Origin: an uncultured Gammaproteobacteria bacterium
GTDB lineage: Bacteria > Pseudomonadota > Gammaproteobacteria > Steroidobacterales > GCA-2729495
Length of the DNA stretch: 10,790 nucleotides
Direction of reading: 5' to 3'
NCBI GenBank assembly: GCA_937958785.1
Contig: CALGMY010000228.1
Coordinates: 1-10,790 of the forward strand
Shown here: one piece after another, positions 5,913 to 10,790 of the stretch
Layout: each line of letters starts with the position of its first letter
How positions within the stretch are numbered: the first letter of the stretch is position 1
Translations under genes and position numbers: made by a program
The notes under the pieces: model-generated
Databases searched by the model: none
The model's input: the letters and a program-made list of their open reading frames with translations, nothing else
Told to the model about the DNA's origin: nothing

Positions 5913-6796
5913 CGCAGGGGCTCCAGTTCGAAATCCGGCGGCCCATCCGGGTGGTTGTGGCCATCGGTGACCGTCCAGTCCCAGAGCTGCGGCCGCTTGC
6001 GGTACACGAAGGCGGCGGCCCGGGCGGTGTTCTCGTCCGGCGTGGTCCAGGGGTCGTAGTGGAAGTAGTTGTGCAGCTCGCTGTCGGTTCGTCCCAGGGC
6101 GATGCAGCCGTAACGGGAAGCAAACGCCCCGTGGTTGATGTAGGCGGGGCGCCAGAAGTAGCCGCCGGTCGGAATCTCCCCGAACTGCATCATCCAGGAC
6201 GTGCCCCAGATGTGATAACTCTCCTCCGCACAGTCGTGATAGGAGATGTTGTCCTGGCGGTAGGCGGGCACCATGCTGTAGAGGAACGTCGTGGCCCGCG
6301 TCAGGGGGTCGACCCGCAGCGGCTTTACGCAGCAGCCCGTGGCAACCCCAGGCTGGTAGCGAGCGGTCGTGATCCAGGGCGCGTCGGCATAGCCGTTGGT
6401 CGTGACGAAGGCCTCGGTGAGCGCATGGCGGTGGTGCTCGTCGGATTCCCGGAAGTCGGGCAGCCCGTCGTTGAAGAACACCAGCGCCTCGAAGCCGTCC
6501 GGGGAGGACATCGCGCCCAGGGCGAACCCGGCGGGCACGAAGAAGTACTGGCCCTCGCCGCAGGTCACGCCACCGATGCGCACGGTGCCCCGCAGGATGA
6601 AGAGCTCCATGTCGGAGAAGGCGAGGCCCGGCGGCCGCCGGAAGCCCGCGTCGAAGCGCATCTTGAGCGATGACGCGCCGCTGCCTCCGTCGAGACTCAG
6701 CACCTTGTACCAGGCGCCCCTGGGGAAGGCCTTCAGGTCGAACCGCTTGTAGGGCTGGTCGATCTCGCAGTAGGGCTCGATGTGGGGGCGGCTCAC
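5909..6796 (-). CDS. Two-domain cupin (bicupin) of unknown function
   Basis: The GTG start at 6796-6794 gives 295 residues and has a near-perfect ribosome site (GAGGAG at 6808-6803, six bases upstream). The longer ATG at 6847 would overlap the previous gene by 41 bp and has no such site. Two cupin halves are visible. The first is around 43-110, with SDMELFILRG and GQYFFVPAG, but lacks the His of the HxH motif. The second is around 165-240, with YHDCAEESYHIWG and GGYFWRPAYINHG, and keeps His187, Glu191/192, His195 and His222 as plausible metal ligands. There is no signal peptide. It may belong to a DUF4437-like tandem cupin group (uncertain). It is followed by the dioxygenase with a 4-nt overlap and preceded by ypfJ with a 10-nt gap. 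It could be a dioxygenase, an isomerase or a binding partner; the reaction is not known. Confidence 0.82.
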   Translation of the reverse strand: MSRPHIEPYCEIDQPYKRFDLKAFPRGAWYKVLSLDGGSGASSLKMRFDAGFRRPPGLAFSDMELFILRGTVRIGGVTCGEGQYFFVPAGFALGAMSSPDGFEALVFFNDGLPDFRESDEHHRHALTEAFVTTNGYADAPWITTARYQPGVATGCCVKPLRVDPLTRATTFLYSMVPAYRQDNISYHDCAEESYHIWGTSWMMQFGEIPTGGYFWRPAYINHGAFASRYGCIALGRTDSELHNYFHYDPWTTPDENTARAAAFVYRKRPQLWDWTVTDGHNHPDGPPDFELEPLR

Positions 6797-6802
6797 GGAC
6801 GG

Positions 6803-6808
6803 CTCCTC
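6803..6808 (-). promoter_or_regulatory. Ribosome binding site that fixes the bicupin start and overlaps the ypfJ stop
   Basis: GAGGAG at 6808-6803 is six bases before GTG 6796 and shares its first two bases with the TGA stop of ypfJ (6809-6807). This supports the GTG start over the upstream ATG and suggests re-initiation by ribosomes finishing ypfJ. Confidence 0.65.
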
Positions 6809-7658
6809 AGAGGCTCCTGGCAGCGAAGGTATCGCAGGCCCCGACATCGCCGGTGTCGAGACCGCGCCGGAACCAGCGCACCCGCTGCTCCGCGCTGCCG
6901 TGGGTGAAGGAATCGGGCGTCACGTAGCCCCGGGACTGCTGCTGCAGGCGGTCGTCGCCGATGGCGCTGGCGGCGGTGAGGGCTTCTTCCACGTCACCGG
7001 TCTCGAGGATCTGCCGGGAGCGATCCGCGCGGTTGGCCCAGACGCCGGCAAAGCAGTCCGCCTGCAGCTCGAGGCGCACGGACAGGGCATTGGCCTCGGT
7101 CTCGCTGGCCTGCTGGCGAGCCTGCTGTACGCGGGCAGAGAGGCCGAGCAGGTTCTGCACATGGTGGCCGACCTCGTGGGCCAGCACGTACGCCTGGGCA
7201 AAGTCGCCCGGCGCCGCGAAGCGGTCCCGCAGGTCCTGGTAGAAGCTGAGGTCGATGTAGGCCTTCTGGTCGGCAGGACAGTAGAACGGTCCCATCGCCG
7301 CCTGGGCGAAACCGCAGGCGGACTGCACGGACCCCGTGAACAGGACGAGGTTGGGCACCTCGTACTGCCGGCCCGCCTCGGCGAAGATCTGGGCCCAGGT
7401 GTCCTCCGTGTCGGCCAGCACCACCGAGATGAAGTCGGCGGCCGGATCGGCCTGCCCGTCACTGGCCAGCGGCGGGCCCGATTCGGGTGCGCCGCCCACC
7501 GGCGTGTTCTGCAGGAGGAAGTTGGGGTCGATGCCGAAGTAGAAGGCCAGCAGGATCAGCACGATGGTGCCCAGGCCGCCACCCAGCGCGGCCGGCCGGG
7601 CGCGCATGCCCCGCCGGTCCTCCACGTTGCTGCTGCGGCGACCGCCTTCCCATCTCAT
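6807..7658 (-). CDS. ypfJ: Neutral zinc metallopeptidase, YpfJ family
   Basis: This 283-residue protein starts at ATG 7658, with AGGA about 8 bases upstream. After a charged N-terminus (many Arg, residues 1-22) there is one hydrophobic segment at about 27-43 (LGGGLGTIVLILLAFYF), a likely membrane anchor with the catalytic part outside. The peptidase domain has HEVGHH at 161-166 (two zinc His and the catalytic Glu) and ELQADCFAG at 197-205 supplying the third ligand Glu. FYCPADQKAYIDLSFY at 125-140 and HGSAEQR at 253-259 are further family blocks of Zn_peptidase (PF04228). The length is normal for the family. The physiological substrate is not firmly known. It lies 43 bp downstream of rlmI, with a REP-like repeat in the gap, and 10 nt upstream of the bicupin. 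Confidence 0.94.
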   Translation of the reverse strand: MRWEGGRRSSNVEDRRGMRARPAALGGGLGTIVLILLAFYFGIDPNFLLQNTPVGGAPESGPPLASDGQADPAADFISVVLADTEDTWAQIFAEAGRQYEVPNLVLFTGSVQSACGFAQAAMGPFYCPADQKAYIDLSFYQDLRDRFAAPGDFAQAYVLAHEVGHHVQNLLGLSARVQQARQQASETEANALSVRLELQADCFAGVWANRADRSRQILETGDVEEALTAASAIGDDRLQQQSRGYVTPDSFTHGSAEQRVRWFRRGLDTGDVGACDTFAARSL

Positions 7659-7683
7659 GTGGGCATCCTACATCAGCGAAACG

Positions 7684-7705
7684 TCGCGCCTAAAGGCGCT
7701 CCTAC
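7684..7705 (-). repeat. REP-like palindromic repeat, copy A (GTAG head)
   Basis: Read on the minus strand, the 22-nt unit starts GTAGGAGCG, then CCTTTAGGCGCGA. It contains a perfect 6-bp stem GCGCCT/AGGCGC (7686-7691 and 7694-7699) with a 2-nt centre. It matches copy B at 10753-10774 at 20 of 22 positions. The GTAG head is typical of REP elements linked to RAYT transposases. The TAG at 7704-7702 is the stop codon of rlmI. Confidence 0.75.
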
Positions 7706-8865
7706 ACCACGCGCAATATGTAGCACTTGAGGTAGCGGGTTTCCCGGAGTGACAAGAGCACCGGGTGGTCCCGGCCGGCACCCCGCTTTTCCAGGACCTG
7801 CACTTCCCGCCGTGTGTCGGCCGCAGCGGCCTGGAGCATGGCCTCGAAGGCGGCCTCGTCCACATGGTGACTGCAACTGCAGGTGATGAGGTAGCCGCCC
7901 GGACTCAGCAGCTGGAAGGCCCGGCGGTTGAGTTCCTTGTAGCCCCGCAGGCCAGCGGCCCTGGCATCCCTGCTCCTCGCGAAGGCCGGCGGGTCAAGCA
8001 CGATGATGTCGTAGCGCCGCCCGGCATCGACCGCCGCACGCAGGAAATCGAAGGCGCTGTCGGTGACCACCTCGACGTTGGTGATGCCGTTCCGGACGGC
8101 ATTGGCCCGGATCTGCTCGCAGGCGGGCGCGGAACTGTCCACCGCGGTGACGCGCGTGGCCCGCCGGGCCATCTGCAGCGCGAAGCCACCCAGGTAGCTG
8201 AAGCAGTCGAGCGCCTCACCCCGGGCATAGCGTCCGGCGAGCAGGTGATTCTCCCGCTGGTCGAGGAAACTGCCGGTCTTCTGGCCGTGCTCGAGGCTGA
8301 GGCCGAACTCGAGCTGGCCCTCCCGGATGACCACGGGGTCCGGCACCTCGCCGAAGAGCACGCCCTTCTCCTCCGGCAGGCCCTCGAGGGCCCGGACACC
8401 CGCATCGGAGCGGTTCATGATGCCCTTGCAGCCGAGTTCGGCCACCAGCAACGGCACCAGCAGGTCCCGGCGCTGGTCCATCGCGGGAATCAGGAACTGC
8501 ACGCTGAGCCAGTCGCCGTAGCGGTCCACCACGAGGCCCGGCAGGCCATCGCCGTCGCCGTGGATCACCCGGAACGCACTGTCCCCGGGGTACAGATTGC
8601 GGCGCAGGCGCACCGCGTCTGCGATGCGTTCGCGAAAGAAGGCGGCCTCCACCGGCTGGTCCGAGCGGCTGATCCGGCGCAGCACGATCTTCGACTGCAG
8701 GGACACGCAGGCCTGGCCGAGGAACCGGCCCCGCTCGTCCTGCACGGGAAGGATGGCGCCGCTCGCCACGGACGGATCGAGCCGGACGTCACTCCGGTAG
8801 ATCCACGGGTGGCCGGCCGCCCAGCGGCTGGCGCCGCGGGGCGTGACCGTGACGGCGGCTGTCAC
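7702..8865 (-). CDS. rlmI: 23S rRNA (cytosine-C5) methyltransferase, RlmI-like
   Basis: This 387-residue protein starts at GTG 8865; GAAGG at 8874-8870 is the ribosome site and overlaps the mscL stop. Residues about 1-75 form the PUA-like RNA-binding domain (RGASRWAAGHPWIYRSDV). The Rossmann methyltransferase follows: HGQKTGSFLDQRENH (193-207), DCFSYLGGFAL (220-230, SAM binding), AVDSS (241-245), VLDPPAF (289-295) and TCSCSHH (328-334), which contains the likely catalytic Cys. E. coli RlmI (YccW) makes m5C1962 in 23S rRNA. The size and domain order here match, and a broader class I rRNA m5C assignment is certain even if the site is not. The stop TAG lies inside a REP-like repeat. It sits 7 nt downstream of mscL. 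Confidence 0.93.
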   Translation of the reverse strand: MTAAVTVTPRGASRWAAGHPWIYRSDVRLDPSVASGAILPVQDERGRFLGQACVSLQSKIVLRRISRSDQPVEAAFFRERIADAVRLRRNLYPGDSAFRVIHGDGDGLPGLVVDRYGDWLSVQFLIPAMDQRRDLLVPLLVAELGCKGIMNRSDAGVRALEGLPEEKGVLFGEVPDPVVIREGQLEFGLSLEHGQKTGSFLDQRENHLLAGRYARGEALDCFSYLGGFALQMARRATRVTAVDSSAPACEQIRANAVRNGITNVEVVTDSAFDFLRAAVDAGRRYDIIVLDPPAFARSRDARAAGLRGYKELNRRAFQLLSPGGYLITCSCSHHVDEAAFEAMLQAAAADTRREVQVLEKRGAGRDHPVLLSLRETRYLKCYILRVV

Positions 8866-8872
8866 CGTGCCT

Positions 8873-9283
8873 TCAGCGCGACTTCAGCACGTCGCGAATC
8901 TCGGTCAGCAGCTGCTGGTCCGGGGTGGGTCCGGGCGGGGCCGGAGGCGGCGCCTCGGCCTTCATCCGGTTCATGGCCCGTACCATCATGAAGATGATGA
9001 AGGCCAGGATCACGAAGTCGAGGATGGTATTGATGAACACCCCGTAGCGGAGCACCGGAGCGCCCGCATCCGTGGCCGCCTTGAGCGTGGCGAACTCGCC
9101 GTCGCCGAGGTTCACGAACAGGTTGCTGAAGTCCACCTTGCCCATGACGAGGCCGACGACCGGCATGATCACGTCGTTGGTCAGGGAGGTCACGATCTTG
9201 CCGAAGGCGGCGCCGATGATCACGCCGACGGCGAGATCCACGACGTTGCCCCGCATGGCGAATGCCTTGAATTCATTCAGCAC
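8873..9283 (-). CDS. mscL: Large-conductance mechanosensitive channel MscL
   Basis: This 136-residue protein starts at GTG 9283, with AGGAG at 9296-9292 eight bases upstream. It is complete: the N-terminal helix (LNEFKAFAMRGNVVDLAVGV), TM1 at about 16-45 (DLAVGVIIGAAFGKIVTSLT) and the loop with IMPVVGLVMGKVDFSNLF. TM2 at about 82-103 (FINTILDFVILAFIIFMMVR) leads into the cytoplasmic helix (QQLLTEIRDVLKSR) behind a Pro-rich linker (APPPAPPGP). It is an inner-membrane homopentamer that opens under membrane tension to release solutes on hypo-osmotic shock. It is the first gene of the six-gene minus-strand cluster and is divergent from the beta-CASP gene across 87 bp. Confidence 0.97.
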   Translation of the reverse strand: MLNEFKAFAMRGNVVDLAVGVIIGAAFGKIVTSLTNDVIMPVVGLVMGKVDFSNLFVNLGDGEFATLKAATDAGAPVLRYGVFINTILDFVILAFIIFMMVRAMNRMKAEAPPPAPPGPTPDQQLLTEIRDVLKSR

Positions 9284-9370
9284 TGCTGCAGCTCCTGGGT
9301 TGGGACCGCCTAGGTTATGCTCGCCGGGCGGGCCACCGCAACCGCAACCGCACCTGAGAGTTCGCCAGGC

Positions 9371-10756
9371 ATGCCAGGACCCTTCGAGATCGAGTTCTAC
9401 GGGGCCACCCGGGAGGTCACCGGTTCATGCCACATCGTGCGGGCCGGCGGGCAGACGGTGCTGCTCGAGTGCGGGCTGATCCAGGGTGGCCGGCAGCGGG
9501 AAGCCCGCAACCGGGAACCCTTCCCGTTCGACGTGGGCAGCATCGACGCGGTGGTGCTGTCCCACGCGCACATCGACCACTGCGGCCGGCTGCCATTGCT
9601 GGTCCGCCGGGGCTATTCCGGTCCAATCCACGTGCAGGAGACCACCGCCCGCTTCTGCGCCATCATGCTCGAGGACAGCGCGCGGCTTGCCGAAGCCGAT
9701 GCGGAGCGGGAGAACCGCAAGCGGGAGCGCAAGGAGCTGCCCCTGGTGAAGCCGCTGTACACGGCCGCCGAGGTGACCCAAACCCTCGCGCAGTTCGTCA
9801 CGGTGCCCTACCTGGAGCGCCGGGAGATCCTGCCTGGCATCACCCTGCGCTACGTGGACGCGGGGCATATCCTGGGCTCGGCCAGCGTGGAGCTGTGGCT
9901 GACCCACGACGGCACAGGGCGCAAGCTGGTCTTCAGCGGCGACCTCGGCCAGTACGGCACGCCGATCCTCAAGGACCCGGCGCGCAACACCGAGGCTGAC
10001 CTCGTGCTGATGGAGAGCACCTATGGGGACCGGCGCCACCGGGACCGGGACGCCACGGTGCGGGAGCTGGCCACGATCATCCAGGAGGCCGACCACCGGC
10101 GCGGCAATGTGCTGATCCCGGCCTTCGCCGTCGGGCGGACGCAGGAACTGCTCTACCTCTTCGGGCGCCACTACGAGGAGTGGGACCTCGCCCGCTGGAA
10201 GATCTGCCTGGACAGCCCGATGGCGATCCGCACCTCCCGCATCTACTGGGACACGCCGGACATCCAGGACCCGGGTGGCCTGCCCCGCCTGCCCAACCTG
10301 CTGCTGGCCGAAACCGCCCAGGACTCCCAGGCGATCAACCGCCTGCGGAGCGGCGTCATCGTGATCGCCGGCAGCGGCATGTGCGAGGGCGGCCGCATCG
10401 TGCACCACCTGAAGCACAACTTGTGGCGACCCGAGTGCGAGGTGATCATCGTCGGCTACCAGGCCGCCGGCACGCTGGGCCGCCGGCTCGTGGACGGCAA
10501 TACCTACGTGCGGATCCACGGCGAGACGGTCCGCGTCCGCGCCCGGATCCACACCCTGGGCGGGCTGTCCGCCCACGGGGACCAGGACGACCTGGCCCGC
10601 TGGTATGGCAGCTTCTCGCCGCTTCCCCCGGTGTACCTGGTACATGGCGAGTCCGCGGCTGCCGAGGGCCTGGCGGCGCGCCTGCGGAAGGACGGCGCGC
10701 CGCGGGCGACCGTCGCCGAGCGGGGAATGAAGGTGGATCTCGCTACACTGTCGTAG
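9371..10756 (+). CDS. MBL-fold beta-CASP ribonuclease-like protein with RNA-specificity domain
   Basis: ATG 9371 gives 461 residues. The in-frame ATG at 9317 is less likely because its 18-residue extension is Ala/Thr-rich, has no ribosome site and lies in the divergent promoter gap; the GAGAG 10 bases before 9371 is only moderate. The metallo-beta-lactamase ligands are SHAHIDHCG (64-72), DAGHILGS (163-170, His166) and SGDLG (189-193, Asp191). Beta-CASP elements follow: LMESTYGD (213-220), IPAFAVGRTQE (249-259) and AGSGMCEGGRIVHHLKH (333-349). SAHGDQ (400-405, His402) and VHGE (424-427, His425) close the RMMBL part. This is the CPSF73-like arrangement for RNA endo/exonucleolytic cleavage with two zinc ions, in the cytoplasm. 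The exact RNA target is unknown. The TAG stop belongs to a REP-like repeat. Confidence 0.93.
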   Translation: MPGPFEIEFYGATREVTGSCHIVRAGGQTVLLECGLIQGGRQREARNREPFPFDVGSIDAVVLSHAHIDHCGRLPLLVRRGYSGPIHVQETTARFCAIMLEDSARLAEADAERENRKRERKELPLVKPLYTAAEVTQTLAQFVTVPYLERREILPGITLRYVDAGHILGSASVELWLTHDGTGRKLVFSGDLGQYGTPILKDPARNTEADLVLMESTYGDRRHRDRDATVRELATIIQEADHRRGNVLIPAFAVGRTQELLYLFGRHYEEWDLARWKICLDSPMAIRTSRIYWDTPDIQDPGGLPRLPNLLLAETAQDSQAINRLRSGVIVIAGSGMCEGGRIVHHLKHNLWRPECEVIIVGYQAAGTLGRRLVDGNTYVRIHGETVRVRARIHTLGGLSAHGDQDDLARWYGSFSPLPPVYLVHGESAAAEGLAARLRKDGAPRATVAERGMKVDLATLS

Positions 10757-10790
10757 GAGCGGCTTGAGGCGCGATGGGGTCGTGCCTCAA
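10753..10790 (+). repeat. REP-like palindromic repeat, copy B, continuing past the window edge
   Basis: The unit begins GTAGGAGCG, then GCTTGAGGCGCGA, 20 of 22 identical to copy A but in the opposite orientation. It goes on into a second palindromic arm: TTGAGGC (10764-10770) pairs with GCCTCAA (10784-10790), which is the last base of the window. The arm probably extends beyond it. TAG at 10754-10756 is the stop codon of the beta-CASP gene. As RNA the long hairpin could also stabilise or end that transcript. Confidence 0.7.

Noticed and set aside
6797..6847. Upstream ATG extending the bicupin by 17 residues
   Set aside because: It overlaps ypfJ by 41 bp without a ribosome site, while GTG 6796 has GAGGAG at ideal spacing.
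9317..9370. Upstream ATG extending the beta-CASP protein by 18 residues
   Set aside because: There is no ribosome site and the extension is Ala/Thr-rich. TATGCT at 9316-9321 may be part of a promoter, but no matching -35 was found, so it is not listed as one.
9425..10645. 406-codon open frame on the minus strand
   Set aside because: It is antisense to the beta-CASP gene, which carries all its catalytic motifs. The frame is a G+C-driven shadow.

Overview
The window is dense, G+C-rich DNA (about 70% G+C by eye). It looks chromosomal and gammaproteobacterial: mscL, an rlmI-type rRNA methyltransferase, a ypfJ-type metallopeptidase, a PEP-CTERM/VPLP-sorted protein and GTAG-headed REP-like repeats occur together. 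The genus cannot be named from this. I see no tRNA, rRNA, CRISPR array, insertion sequence, integrase or phage gene. No gene-free stretch exceeds 300 bases; the longest gaps are 1623-1768 and 2696-2848.

Layout. (1) 1-1622, minus strand: an NAD(P)-binding SDR-like protein (945-1622), then a cobalamin-binding protein (1-851) cut off by the window edge. The latter carries the Wx9EH signature of B12 photoreceptors but has no visible DNA-binding domain. (2) 1769-2581, plus strand: a classical SDR with a Sec-type signal peptide. (3) 2591-2695, minus strand: a 34-residue single-pass membrane protein ORF with a good Shine-Dalgarno. (4) 2849-4596, plus strand: a two-gene operon, a DOMON-like protein and a NamZ-type exo-N-acetylmuramidase (DUF1343/GH171), coupled by a GTGA overlap. 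(5) 4562-9283, minus strand: six close-packed genes in transcription order mscL, rlmI, ypfJ, bicupin, 2OG-Fe(II) dioxygenase and PEP-CTERM protein. Several junctions overlap or place the Shine-Dalgarno on the previous stop codon. (6) 9371-10756, plus strand: an MBL/beta-CASP ribonuclease-like protein divergent from mscL.

How the genes fit together. The DOMON-NamZ pair points to recycling of murein-derived MurNAc sugars in the cytoplasm. In the long minus-strand cluster, mscL, rlmI and ypfJ are housekeeping genes. The bicupin and 2OG dioxygenase overlap by ATGA and are the best candidates for an uncharacterised two-enzyme or enzyme-plus-binding-protein unit. The PEP-CTERM protein is probably exported and processed by an exosortase encoded elsewhere. 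A REP-like palindrome occurs twice, after rlmI and after the beta-CASP gene, and in both places its GTAG head supplies the TAG stop codon of the upstream gene.

The items most worth a second look are the HTH-less B12 photoreceptor-like protein, the bicupin/2OG pair, the 34-residue membrane protein, the signal-peptide SDR and the stop-donating repeats.
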